The position numbers and the translations under genes are program-made. This document shows positions 17,651 through 25,687 of a DNA stretch of 64,000 nucleotides, piece after piece. The DNA lies in contig CAKQEP010000006.1 of assembly GCA_934230325.1 (NCBI GenBank), positions 27,744 through 91,743 on the forward strand, written 5' to 3'. How positions within the stretch are numbered: the stretch's first letter is position 1; every line of letters starts with the position of its first letter. Source of the stretch: an uncultured Clostridia bacterium (GTDB lineage: Bacteria; Bacillota; Clostridia; Christensenellales; CAG-314). The notes beneath the pieces were generated by a model. The model was given only the letters and a program-made list of their open reading frames with translations, searched no databases and was not told the origin of the DNA.

Positions 17651-17959
17651 ATGAAGTACGAAATTTTACTCATAGCGATATTTGCGGTGATGACCGTCGT
17701 CGGATTTGCCCTTATGGGGATAGACAAAAAACGCGCGATAGCAAACGACCGCAGAATAAAGGAATCGACGCTTTTTGTCGCGGCGTTGCTGTTTGGCGGC
17801 GTGGGAACGACGTTGGGAATGATTGTTTTCCGACACAAAACAAAACATCGGTATTTTGTCGTAGGTATGCCGCTTTTGGCGGTTTTAAACATAGCGGCGT
17901 TTGGTTTTTTGTGGTATTTTCTCACCGTCAACCCGCTTTTTTTAGCGGTCGGTATTTAA
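17651..17959 (+). CDS. DUF1294 family small membrane protein
   Basis: 102 residues with three or four hydrophobic helices. The family pattern is clear: GIDKKRA near residue 24, RIKESTL, LFGGVGTTLGMIVFRHKTKHRYF in the middle. DUF1294 proteins are integral membrane proteins of unknown function. Probably the second gene of a tetR operon (28-nt gap); the ribosome site is weak. A strong terminator follows. Confidence 0.82.
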   Translation: MKYEILLIAIFAVMTVVGFALMGIDKKRAIANDRRIKESTLFVAALLFGGVGTTLGMIVFRHKTKHRYFVVGMPLLAVLNIAAFGFLWYFLTVNPLFLAVGI

Positions 17960-17978
17960 GTATATGCCAAAATATAAT

Positions 17979-18024
17979 AAAAAGCCTTTTTTCTCCCTTT
18001 AAACCGAGAAAAAAAGGCTTTTTT
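17979..18024. terminator. Intrinsic terminator after the DUF1294 gene
   Basis: AAAAAGCCTTTTTTCTC (17979-17995) pairs with GAGAAAAAAAGGCTTTTTT (18006-18024). Its U-rich ends on both strands could also stop the converging XRE transcript. Confidence 0.85.
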
Positions 18025-18187
18025 GTTGCGGTAATGTAGTAATAATCGTTGCGATAACGTCGCAATAACGTCGTTGAGTTTTTTGTCCGAGTATATCCGT
18101 CAATATCGTCAAAAAAAGTCGGGCAAAGGGATTTTGTCGCAAAAATCGTATACCGTGTTGCAAAAAACGGTACTTTTTGTAGTGTTT

Positions 18188-18769
18188 TTACTTCATAAAG
18201 TAAGCGATAAAGGATGTTATTTGCAGGGGAATTCCCACCAAAAACAGTTGCCACAAGTTGTAACCGTGCGACAAAAAGTGCAGGAATATGGCGGTAATAA
18301 GACTCCAAAAAAACAGCGATATCAAAACAAGCGACAAAATCTTTTTGCGATACCAACGGCGGTTGAACCCAAAAGTCACCAAGCAGGTTGCGGGTATTGC
18401 CCAAATGAAAGCCTGCCAGTAATTTAAGCGTTCAAACATATCGAGATAAACGTAAACGATAGTCGCAATAGTCCAAATTACGCATACGGTAAGGGCGGTA
18501 ATAAAGATTTTGCTCGTGTATCGTTGCGCCAAAGCGGATTTTTGTTCCTTATCGTCGACGTGCCGCTCAAACAAGTACGTTATCGGAACGTTGTAAATCT
18601 TTGCGATACTATCCAACGCTTCTACGTTGGGCAAAACTTCGCCGTTTTCCCATCGCGAAACCGCCTTGTCGGAATAATTTATGTGCGCGGCAAGGTCCAT
18701 TTGCGTCATATTGTTGCTTTTTCGCAATTGAATAAGATTGTCTACGACAATTTGTCTTATATCGTCCAT
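18188..18769 (-). CDS. XRE-family regulator with four-helix membrane domain
   Basis: 193 residues. An N-terminal Cro/CI helix-turn-helix (about 10-65: LIQLRKSNNMTQMDLAAHINYSDKAVSRWENG) is followed by a linker and four predicted membrane helices (roughly 87-106, 115-134, 142-164, 170-190). This is a membrane-tethered one-component regulator, which could sense envelope state. Divergent from the condensation-ligase-ACP cluster and therefore its likely regulator. No Shine-Dalgarno is present: the -10 hexamer ends 7 nt from the ATG, so the mRNA may be leaderless. Confidence 0.85.
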   Translation of the reverse strand: MDDIRQIVVDNLIQLRKSNNMTQMDLAAHINYSDKAVSRWENGEVLPNVEALDSIAKIYNVPITYLFERHVDDKEQKSALAQRYTSKIFITALTVCVIWTIATIVYVYLDMFERLNYWQAFIWAIPATCLVTFGFNRRWYRKKILSLVLISLFFWSLITAIFLHFLSHGYNLWQLFLVGIPLQITSFIAYFMK

Positions 18770-18776
18770 AACTTTA

Positions 18777-18804
18777 ATTATAGCACAATCTCTTTAAAAT
18801 GCAA
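18777..18804 (-). promoter_or_regulatory. XRE gene promoter abutting its start codon
   Basis: Minus strand: -35 TTGCAT (18799-18804), 16-bp spacer, -10 TATAAT (18777-18782) with TGC extension. The ATG begins at 18769, where transcription should start. Confidence 0.75.
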
Positions 18805-18818
18805 CAAAAATATCAAAT

Positions 18819-18833
18819 TCTCGCTTAGCGAGA
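18819..18833. promoter_or_regulatory. Inverted repeat, candidate XRE operator
   Basis: Perfect dyad TCTCGC-TTA-GCGAGA just upstream of the XRE -35, between the divergent genes. A related half (TCTCTCATAGCG) lies near 18851. Operator role is inferred from position. Confidence 0.45.
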
Positions 18834-18904
18834 GCGGTTTTTTTGCAATTCTCTCATAGCGTCAATCGCAAAAAAAAGAGTAGAATAGTTTCTTTTTAAT
18901 TCTC

Positions 18905-18933
18905 TTGTGTTTTAGGCTTGTCAAAAATATAAT
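18905..18933 (+). promoter_or_regulatory. Promoter of the condensation-ligase-ACP cluster
   Basis: -35 TTGTGT (18905-18910), 17-bp spacer, -10 TATAAT (18928-18933). The leader of about 75 nt contains a two-copy 18-bp tandem repeat. Confidence 0.65.
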
Positions 18934-18942
18934 TTTATTGTC

Positions 18943-18978
18943 GCAACAAGGCGGAAAACCGCAACAAGGCGGAAAGCG
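18943..18978 (+). repeat. Two-copy 18-bp tandem repeat in leader
   Basis: GCAACAAGGCGGAAA occurs at 18943-18957 and again at 18961-18975, within an 18-bp period. It lies in the 5' leader of the acyl cluster, just before the first gene. Confidence 0.7.
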
Positions 18979-19014
18979 ACAAAAATCAATAAAAAAATCA
19001 GGCGAGGATTTTTT

Positions 19015-20376
19015 ATGAAAAAATTGCAACGGCATTTTTATCAACTCAACGCTTCTCAACAAGTTGTTGCGTTGCAGGGTAAGTATACGCTGTTTAAGCA
19101 GGTTATGAATATCGTTACTTATGCAAAATGCGATTTTAAAGTTGACGCGGACAAAATGAAAAAAGCGTTTGATTTGGTGGTCGAGCGCAACGACTGTATG
19201 CGGATACGCTTTAAAAAAAGGGGCGGAAGTTTAAAACAGTATTTTGCGGATCAAGCAAAGACAAGAGAAATTAAAACGATTTTGTTTACAACGGAAGAAG
19301 AAAAAAAGCGGTTTTTTCTCAAATATCGCAGACGTCCGTTAAAGTACTTGAGAGGTCAGGTATTCGACGTAAATTTTGCCGTTGATTCCGACGGAAAGTT
19401 TATGGTTGTGTTAAAAGTTTGCCATTTGATACTCGACACTTTTGGTATAGGCGTAATTTATCAGGATTTGTTTGCCGTATACGACGCTCTTGTCAACGGC
19501 AAGGAGACGCCGCCGCCAACGGGCAGTTTTGAAGAAGTGTTAAAACGAGATATTGCGACGGAAAACAATCCCGACGTCAAAAAGAAGAATTTTGAGTTTT
19601 TTGACAACTATCTCAAAATGAAAGAGCCGCCTTATTACGCGGGGGTTCACGGCAAAAAATCACCGATTTGGCAAAAACAACTCAAAAAAGGCAGCAGAAG
19701 TATGCCGATGTTCTTTTTTAATTGCCAAACCAAAGCGTATATGTACGATATAGACGCCAAAACGGTAAAAAAGGTAAGCGAATATTGCGCAAAAAACCGT
19801 TATACTATGGCAAACTTCTTTTTCTTTTGTTACTCGGTGGTTGCGTCAAAGATAAACGGCGATATAAAAAATATGATTCCGTTGGAGTTGTGCAACTGTC
19901 GCGGCACGGTGGCGGAGAAAAGAGCGGCGGGAACAAAAGTTCAGAGTATCGCTTGCTACACGACGGTAGAAAAGGAAAAATCTTTCGCTCAAAACTTTGT
20001 CGATTTTTGCGCCAACCAAAACAAACTTTACAGACATATCGGATTTTCCGACGTGGAGTACGAAAAAATGTTTAACCGCATTTACAAGGCGTCGTTTTTG
20101 GAAACGTATTACTCTATTACTTTTTCCTTTATTCCCGTCAAAAAAATCGACGGCGTATCCGTGCAAATGGTGAGCAACGGCAAGTCTGTCTTGCCTTGTT
20201 ACGTCGGTATGCTTTACGACGTTGACGGCGGCGGAATACAAGTTTTTTACGATTGCCAAGCAAAAATAATTTCTAAAGAGGACGTAAGGCGTTTTCATTA
20301 CGCAATGACGGATTTAGCAAAGCAGGTCGCGGACAATCCCGACGCAATACTTAAAAATATTCAGGTGGAAAAATGA
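19015..20376 (+). CDS. Stand-alone condensation-domain acyltransferase-like protein
   Basis: 453 residues resembling non-ribosomal peptide condensation domains and PapA-type acyltransferases. The N-terminal half has the usual FKQVMNIVTYAKC / MKKAFDLVVERNDCMRIRF pattern, and the HHxxxDG active site appears as CHLILDT: the second His (His137) and Asp141 are kept, the first His is Cys and the Gly is Thr. This family transfers an acyl group from a carrier-bound thioester to an amine or alcohol. It overlaps the ligase gene by 4 nt (ATGA) and an acyl carrier protein gene lies third. No signal peptide or membrane helix. Substrate unknown. Fold assigned by motif, moderately confident. Confidence 0.72.
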   Translation: MKKLQRHFYQLNASQQVVALQGKYTLFKQVMNIVTYAKCDFKVDADKMKKAFDLVVERNDCMRIRFKKRGGSLKQYFADQAKTREIKTILFTTEEEKKRFFLKYRRRPLKYLRGQVFDVNFAVDSDGKFMVVLKVCHLILDTFGIGVIYQDLFAVYDALVNGKETPPPTGSFEEVLKRDIATENNPDVKKKNFEFFDNYLKMKEPPYYAGVHGKKSPIWQKQLKKGSRSMPMFFFNCQTKAYMYDIDAKTVKKVSEYCAKNRYTMANFFFFCYSVVASKINGDIKNMIPLELCNCRGTVAEKRAAGTKVQSIACYTTVEKEKSFAQNFVDFCANQNKLYRHIGFSDVEYEKMFNRIYKASFLETYYSITFSFIPVKKIDGVSVQMVSNGKSVLPCYVGMLYDVDGGGIQVFYDCQAKIISKEDVRRFHYAMTDLAKQVADNPDAILKNIQVEK

Positions 20377-22100
20377 AACACAATTCGGTAAAAATTCAAT
20401 ACAAAGATACTCTTTTTAAAGACGGTCCTTACAAAAGCGTAAAAGAAGCGATAAGCAAAGTCGCGCGGTATTACCCCGATACCCTTATTTTCGGTCAACT
20501 CGACAAGGATAAAAACGTCGTTTACACCACCGCAAAACAAGCGGAAGAAGAAGTAATTTATCTCGGCGACGGACTTATCGAAAACGGACTTAAAGATTGT
20601 CATATCGCTATCGTTGCGGACAACGGCGTTCGCTACGTGCTTGCGGACACCGCAATATCCAACGGCGTGGGAGTCGTTACGCCGGTGGACAAAGACGCGC
20701 CCGACGATTTGACGGCTATGTTGCTGTCAAAATGCGACGCCGACGCGGTAATAACAAACTTTTATCTAATCGACAAAATAAACCGCGCGCGCCAACGCTG
20801 CCCCCGCCTAAAAACGATAATAACGATAGACAAAAAGGCGGACGGCTGCTTGTTTTACGACGATATAGTGGCGGAAGGCAAAGCCTTGAACGACGCAAAC
20901 AAGGGGATATACCGCGACGCGCCGCTCGACACTTCTAAACCCGCCAAAATACTTTTTACTTCCGGCACGACGGGCGCAAACAAGGGCGTCGTGTTGACGG
21001 GCGCAAACCTTGCCGCAAATATGAACAACTGTTTGGACGTCGTAAAAACGGGCAAGTGGGAAGATACTTCTATGAGCGTTTTGCCTATGCACCACTCGAC
21101 GGAAATAAACACGCACATAATGTCGAGATGGGGCAACGCACGACTCACTTACATAAACACCAGCATGAAGGACTTGATGACAAACATCAAAATTTTTAAG
21201 CCTTCTATCATTACCGTCGTTCCGATGATTGCCAACGCTTTTTACAACGGAATAATTGCCAACGCAAAAAAGGCGGGTATGTACGACAAAATGCGCAAAG
21301 GAATAAAACTTTCCAACGCGCTGTCCAAAATAGGCGTGGACGTGACGCATAAAATGTTCAAAGACGTTTTTGCGCCGTTTGGCGGAAACCTGCGGCAAAT
21401 AATAGTGGGCGGCGCGGCGCTCAACCCCGATATCGTCAACGGATTTAAAGATTTGGGCGTGTTTATCTGCAACGGTTACGGAATAACCGAGTGCGGTCCG
21501 CTTATATCGATGAACAGCGACACCGACAAAGAGTGCCGCTCGGTAGGCAGACCTTGCCCCGATTTGCAGGTCAAAATTATCGAAGCCGACTCCGACGGAA
21601 TAGGCGCGCTGTGCGTAAAGGGCGCGAGCGTTGCAAGCGGGTACTACAAAGACGAGGAATCCACCAAAAAAGTGTTTTATTCCGACGGATTCTTTAATAC
21701 GGGCGACCTCGCAAGCATAGACGAAAAAGGCAGAATCGTTCTTGCCGGCCGCAAAAAGAACGTCATAGTGCTGTCCAACGGCAAAAATATCTATCCCGAA
21801 GAAATCGAAACGGAAATAGAAAACAATATGACCTATTGCGACGACGTAGTTGTTTATAGCATTGATAACGGAGCAAACGCCATTCTCGTGGCGGGGATTT
21901 TTGTCAAAGACGACGCAACGAGAGCAGACAAAGACAAAATTAAAGCCGATTTTGCCGCTTTAAACCAACGACTCGCCGGTTATAAGAGAATCAACGCCGT
22001 CAACGTCGCAAAAGAGCCGTACCAAAGAACTTCTACCAAAAAAATCAAACGCGATACGGTGCTTGACTGCCACGACGCGGACAACCTGATAAAACTTTGA
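20373..22100 (+). CDS. AMP-dependent acyl-CoA/acyl-ACP synthetase
   Basis: 575-residue adenylate-forming enzyme (ANL superfamily). Motif A3 reads FTSGTTGANKGVVLTGANL (about 194-212), A5 NGYGITECGPLISMN (about 367-381), A7-A8 TGDLASIDEKGRIVLAGRKK, then VIVLSNGKNIYPEEIE, and the catalytic A10 lysine lies in TSTKKIKRD near the C terminus. The motif style is that of fatty-acid ligases (FadD, acyl-ACP synthetase) more than amino-acid-activating A domains. It would activate a carboxylic acid as acyl-AMP and load it onto the downstream carrier protein or CoA. Translationally coupled to the condensation-type gene. Confidence 0.87.
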   Translation: MKHNSVKIQYKDTLFKDGPYKSVKEAISKVARYYPDTLIFGQLDKDKNVVYTTAKQAEEEVIYLGDGLIENGLKDCHIAIVADNGVRYVLADTAISNGVGVVTPVDKDAPDDLTAMLLSKCDADAVITNFYLIDKINRARQRCPRLKTIITIDKKADGCLFYDDIVAEGKALNDANKGIYRDAPLDTSKPAKILFTSGTTGANKGVVLTGANLAANMNNCLDVVKTGKWEDTSMSVLPMHHSTEINTHIMSRWGNARLTYINTSMKDLMTNIKIFKPSIITVVPMIANAFYNGIIANAKKAGMYDKMRKGIKLSNALSKIGVDVTHKMFKDVFAPFGGNLRQIIVGGAALNPDIVNGFKDLGVFICNGYGITECGPLISMNSDTDKECRSVGRPCPDLQVKIIEADSDGIGALCVKGASVASGYYKDEESTKKVFYSDGFFNTGDLASIDEKGRIVLAGRKKNVIVLSNGKNIYPEEIETEIENNMTYCDDVVVYSIDNGANAILVAGIFVKDDATRADKDKIKADFAALNQRLAGYKRINAVNVAKEPYQRTSTKKIKRDTVLDCHDADNLIKL

Positions 22101-22205
22101 TTTGCCGGAGTTGTCCGATACGATAACAAAACAAAAAACAAAAGGAATACTAAACCAAAACGCCGATACGGTATTTAAACAAAAGAAAAACAAGGAGAAA
22201 AATAT

Positions 22206-22445
22206 ATGAGTCAGGAAATAATAGAAACAAAACTTAAAAACATTATTTGCGATTACGTTGACGTAACGCCGGAAAAAATAGACAGCAAAATGAGTCTTGC
22301 GTGCGACGTGGGAGTGGATTCCTATACGCTTATATCGATGGTGTGCAGTATAGAAGACGCTTTTAAAATTAGTATCCCCGACGGCGCGTTGGGCAACTTT
22401 CACACTTTGTCCGATATGGTAGAATTTATCAAAATGGCTGCGTGA
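22206..22445 (+). CDS. Acyl carrier protein
   Basis: 79-residue carrier protein. The phosphopantetheine site is Ser39 in GVDSYTLISMV, followed by the usual helix and IEDAFKISIPDG. AAGGAG precedes the ATG. It lies 105 nt after the ligase gene, before a terminator, so it closes the cluster; it is not beside fab genes, which suggests a dedicated carrier rather than the fatty-acid synthase AcpP. A phosphopantetheinyl transferase must act from elsewhere. Confidence 0.9.
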   Translation: MSQEIIETKLKNIICDYVDVTPEKIDSKMSLACDVGVDSYTLISMVCSIEDAFKISIPDGALGNFHTLSDMVEFIKMAA

Positions 22446-22462
22446 CGACAAATTTTTAGGAC

Positions 22463-22499
22463 AAAAAAGACAGTTTGCTTTTGCAGACTGTCTTTTTTT
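22463..22499. terminator. Terminator of the acyl cluster
   Basis: AAAAAAGACAGTTTGC (22463-22478) pairs with GCAGACTGTCTTTTTTT (22483-22499) around a TTTT loop, with one G-U pair. A/T flanks make it bidirectional between this cluster and the converging HdeD-like gene. Confidence 0.9.
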
Positions 22500-22551
22500 G
22501 TCGGTATTTTTTTTGGTTTTGGTTTTGTAGATTGTTTTTAATGCGACGGCG

Positions 22552-23190
22552 TTAACGAGCGTTTTGGTCGTCGTCGGCGTCTTGAATTATTACGTCGCTT
22601 TGCGACAAATCCATATTGTTTATCGCTTTATAGTGACCTTCTATTTTTTCTTTCGCTTGTTTTATTTTGCGGCTGTAAACGAGGGTAAGCACAAACCTTT
22701 CTACGCCTTCTATTATAAGGGAGCAACCCGCAAAGATTACCACCGTATCAAAGGAGGAAAAAACGACCGCTACGCCCAAAATTGCCGTTACCAGCGACAA
22801 AATAAACATTACAAACCAGCCGTTTACCTTTGCTTTTGCGCAATATATACTGTCCGCTAACGTTGACAAAGCGTCAATGACTATTAAAAGTCCCAACAAT
22901 ACGGTAAGAAAATTTTGCAGAATTTTGGGGTATACGAGGCAAAACACGCCCACCAACAGCATTACCGCCGAAAGTATCAAAAGGTGCGCGCCCAAAAATC
23001 TGTCTATCCAAAAAAACCTTACAAAAAGCGCGACGCTTGCCGCTATCAGATAAATACCGAATACAAGGCACAACGCGTCGCCTGCGCTGTCCGGCATTGC
23101 CACGCAAATTATGCCCGTTATTACGGTGAGAATAGCGATGATAATGCTGTCCCACTTAACTTTTTTTAAAAACTCTTTTTTAGAATCCAT
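22552..23190 (-). CDS. HdeD family (DUF308) membrane protein
   Basis: 212 residues with about six membrane helices arranged as repeated hairpins (IIIAILTVITGIICVAMP, LCLVFGIYLIAASVALFV, LILSAVMLLVGVFCLVYP and so on), the pattern of HdeD/DUF308 proteins linked to acid stress in enterobacteria. The C-terminal tail is acidic and cytoplasmic. AGGAGG precedes the ATG. Its promoter overlaps an inverted repeat at the transcription start. Role here unknown. Confidence 0.82.
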   Translation of the reverse strand: MDSKKEFLKKVKWDSIIIAILTVITGIICVAMPDSAGDALCLVFGIYLIAASVALFVRFFWIDRFLGAHLLILSAVMLLVGVFCLVYPKILQNFLTVLLGLLIVIDALSTLADSIYCAKAKVNGWFVMFILSLVTAILGVAVVFSSFDTVVIFAGCSLIIEGVERFVLTLVYSRKIKQAKEKIEGHYKAINNMDLSQSDVIIQDADDDQNAR

Positions 23191-23217
23191 ATTTTTTATC
23201 CTCCTATGGTATAAAGT

Positions 23218-23252
23218 CGATACGAGTAATAGGTCGTATCGTTGATATTATA
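23218..23252 (-). promoter_or_regulatory. Extended -10 promoter with inverted repeat at the start site
   Basis: Minus strand TGGTATAAT (-10 at 23247-23252). An inverted repeat CGATACGA/TCGTATCG (23218-23225, 23234-23241, 8-nt spacer) covers the expected transcription start, so it could be an operator or a short 5' mRNA hairpin. Confidence 0.55.
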
Positions 23253-23382
23253 CCACTTTAAAACAAAAGGATATCGTTTTTAAACAAAAAAAACAAGCTA
23301 GAAAAGATACTGCAAGGTCAAAAGTGTAGAAAAACTCACGCGTCGGCAGTTTTTGCCGCAAATTGCAACGGTTTTGCGGCGG

Positions 23383-24252
23383 TTACAACTTTAAAGAGTA
23401 CTTTTTGAGTAAGACTGGGTGATAACTTTGCTTTGACGCGCGCAAACCTTCGTCGCCCATATCTTCTTCTCGGTTGATTAGTCTTGCGTCGTCGCAAAAG
23501 GTTTTTGCAAACAGGTGCGTAATGGTTTCGTACAGACCGCTGACGTTTCGCAAGGCCTTTTCTACGTGAACAAACAGCGTATCTCCTATTCTGTCGCCGA
23601 GAGAAAACGCCGCTATTTTGCCGTCGATTTTTATTCCGCCGTACAAAAAGGCGTAATCGCCCATTTTGAGAACAAGCCGTCGTACTGCGGCAATGTCGTA
23701 GTTGTAAGTCGCGCTATCGTCGTCTTTGTGGTACTCGTCCAAAAAACTTTCTATGGCGGGAACGTCGTCGGCGGTAAGTCGCACAAACTCCGCCGTCGGG
23801 TAATCTTTTTTAAAGCGGTTGACGTGGTTGCGTTTGGAATTGTATTTGTGTCCCTTTAGCGTCGCAAGGCTTTGCGCGTCATAAGCGTAATCCGCGTCGG
23901 CAATTCCCATATCCGTCGGCGTTGCTCCGAAAGTGTTTTGCACGACGTCGGTATAACTCTCGGGAATAGCCACGACGTGCAAAATTTCCTTTTGTTCGCG
24001 GCAATGAGCGTTTAGCGCGTTTAGCGCGGCGGGAAGATTTTTTTTGTCGGTTATCGGAAGAAAATACTGTGTTTTTCCTCCGTTGGTTTGCCTGATAAAC
24101 AGCGCGTCGTTATCTATGCAAAAGCGATAATCATAAAAATCCCCCCATAGCAAAAGCACGGCGGGGGTATAATCGCAAAGGCGATAGTCGCAAGAGTAAA
24201 GGTAGGGGTAAAGTTGTTTTACGTTTGAGAAATCGATTTTTTTAAACAGCAT
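23383..24252 (-). CDS. DUF2156 domain protein (LPG-synthase C-terminal-like)
   Basis: 289 residues of a GNAT-like DUF2156 fold. Typical stretches are an N-terminal LWGDFYDYRFCIDNDALFIR, the LKGHKYNSKRNHVNRFKKDYP signature near residues 130-150, a GKIAAFSLGDRIGDTLFVHVEKA core and a C-terminal NREEDMGDEGLRASKQSYHP motif. The family shares its domain with the aminoacyl-transfer part of lysyl-phosphatidylglycerol synthases, but this protein has no membrane helices and its substrate is unknown. AAGGAT lies before the ATG. Confidence 0.8.
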   Translation of the reverse strand: MLFKKIDFSNVKQLYPYLYSCDYRLCDYTPAVLLLWGDFYDYRFCIDNDALFIRQTNGGKTQYFLPITDKKNLPAALNALNAHCREQKEILHVVAIPESYTDVVQNTFGATPTDMGIADADYAYDAQSLATLKGHKYNSKRNHVNRFKKDYPTAEFVRLTADDVPAIESFLDEYHKDDDSATYNYDIAAVRRLVLKMGDYAFLYGGIKIDGKIAAFSLGDRIGDTLFVHVEKALRNVSGLYETITHLFAKTFCDDARLINREEDMGDEGLRASKQSYHPVLLKKYSLKL

Positions 24253-24278
24253 AAAATCCTTAATTGCGATTTTTCTTT

Positions 24279-24307
24279 ATATTACCACATAACGAAGCAA
24301 ATTACAA
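24279..24307 (-). promoter_or_regulatory. Promoter of the DUF2156 gene
   Basis: Minus strand: -35 TTGTAA (24302-24307), 17-bp spacer, extended -10 TGGTAATAT (-10 at 24279-24284), about 27 nt before the start codon. Confidence 0.65.
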
Positions 24308-24409
24308 TATTTTGCGATAAAAAAATTTTGTAACGGCGGTTTTGACGGCGTTGCGGCGGGGTAAATCGCAGAAAAAAAGCAAACGGAAAATCGTAAAAAC
24401 CGCAAGCAA

Positions 24410-24450
24410 AAAAGAAAGCCGTTACCGTCCTAAAAGGGCGGTAGCGGCTT
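24410..24450 (-). terminator. Lipoprotein gene terminator
   Basis: A 15-bp imperfect stem (24416-24430 with 24436-24450, 5-nt loop) ends 17 nt from the lipoprotein stop; the minus strand continues TCTTTTTT. Two positions pair as G-U on the plus strand and mismatch on the minus strand. Confidence 0.65.
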
Positions 24451-24466
24451 GTTGACGTCGTTTTTG

Positions 24467-25567
24467 TTAACCGATAAGGGCAAGGCTTGTAGGCGTTATC
24501 GTTGCGACGATATAAGCGTCTTGCATTTTGACGAGCGCTTGAAGGTTGGTGCTCGACGTTTCGTTTTTTGCGTCAAAGTAGTAGAGAACGGGTACGCTGT
24601 TTCCGACGGAAAGGCGTACTTCCGCTATTTTGCGGTCGGTAACGCCGACGACGTTGCCGTAAGCGTCGGTGTATGCGTCGCCGTCTTGATAGTAAACGAG
24701 TTTGCCGTCTTTGTCGAGAGTTTTGGGTACGCCGCCGAGTTTAGCGTCAAAAGCGTAAGTTTTTGCGACCGAAGCCGTAACCGATTTGACTTTTCCTGCC
24801 GTCGTGTCGGTGACGTTTAACGCCGTAGACGAGTTTGTAGACAGCGTTTTGAGAGAGAACCCGCGCAAAACAAAGCCTAATTGTTCGTTGTCGTAGGTTT
24901 TTGCGGCGGTTGATTTTTTAAGTTTTTGAGTTTCTTGCAATCCTGCGGCGTTTTTGGTTTGAAGAACGGGTTTTTTTGCGGAATAGTCGTACGTTGCGGT
25001 TACCGTAAAGTCGTTTATTTCGCAAGCGTCTTTGCCGCCGATAAACACGCTTTTGACGGAGCGGGTACTTTTTGCGGGCAAAGAGTTGGAGGAGTAAAAC
25101 ACGCATTCCGTCGTGACGGAAGTTTTGCTAATCAACTTGTCGCCGTCCGCGTAAAAATTTGAGCCGTCTTTGGCTTTGCTTTTTGCGACGTCGTACAGCG
25201 CGTCTTTGCCGCCGAAGTCTGCGCGGGCGTAAGTTTCCGTCATCGTAAGGACGGTTTTTAACAGCCACGCTTCCTTGCCGTCAAAGTCGGTTTTGGTTAT
25301 CGTAGAAGTATAAACGCCTTCCGCCTTGCTCGGAATAATTTGAGCAAACGCGCTTTTGTAAACGTATTCGCCGTTGACTTTTGCGGCGTTGTAAATGCCT
25401 ACGTAAGCGAGTTCGTAATCGCTGGCGCGTCTTACCGTGTATTCGAGCGTTTCCCCGTCTTTCCACTTGACGGAGGAAACGGGTACGACGGCGGACGAGC
25501 AACCGGACAACAGCGCGGCGCAGATAACAAAGCACATAATCAATGCAAAAATGGATAATCTTTTCAT
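24467..25567 (-). CDS. Predicted lipoprotein of unknown function
   Basis: 366 residues with a type II signal peptide: positive MKR, hydrophobic core, lipobox LSGC (Cys22 or 23), then a Ser/Val-rich linker. The mature part is beta-rich with many Thr, Lys and Tyr and no motif I recognise. It is probably anchored outside the membrane. GGAGA precedes the ATG. Its near-perfect promoter is back to back with that of addB, so the two are divergently transcribed from one palindrome; a functional link is not implied. Confidence 0.75.
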   Translation of the reverse strand: MKRLSIFALIMCFVICAALLSGCSSAVVPVSSVKWKDGETLEYTVRRASDYELAYVGIYNAAKVNGEYVYKSAFAQIIPSKAEGVYTSTITKTDFDGKEAWLLKTVLTMTETYARADFGGKDALYDVAKSKAKDGSNFYADGDKLISKTSVTTECVFYSSNSLPAKSTRSVKSVFIGGKDACEINDFTVTATYDYSAKKPVLQTKNAAGLQETQKLKKSTAAKTYDNEQLGFVLRGFSLKTLSTNSSTALNVTDTTAGKVKSVTASVAKTYAFDAKLGGVPKTLDKDGKLVYYQDGDAYTDAYGNVVGVTDRKIAEVRLSVGNSVPVLYYFDAKNETSSTNLQALVKMQDAYIVATITPTSLALIG

Positions 25568-25622
25568 AAAAATCTCCGAATATAAAGTTTCTGTCTGATA
25601 TTTTTTTGGTTTGCGTCAAGTC

Positions 25623-25651
25623 ATTATACAACAAAAATGCGGCGTTGTCAA
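25623..25651 (-). promoter_or_regulatory. Consensus promoter of the lipoprotein gene
   Basis: Minus strand: -35 TTGACA (25646-25651), 17-bp spacer, -10 TATAAT (25623-25628). All 12 positions match the sigma-A consensus. Its -35 abuts the addB -35. Confidence 0.9.
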
Positions 25652-25680
25652 TTGACAATAAGATAATTACGCTTTATAAT
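25652..25680 (+). promoter_or_regulatory. Consensus addBA promoter
   Basis: -35 TTGACA (25652-25657), 17-bp spacer, -10 TATAAT (25675-25680): a 12/12 match. The addB ATG at 25688 is only 7 nt beyond, at the expected transcription start. The two divergent -35 boxes form the perfect dyad TTGTCAATTGACAA (25645-25658). Confidence 0.9.
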
Positions 25681-25687
25681 TAAAAAT

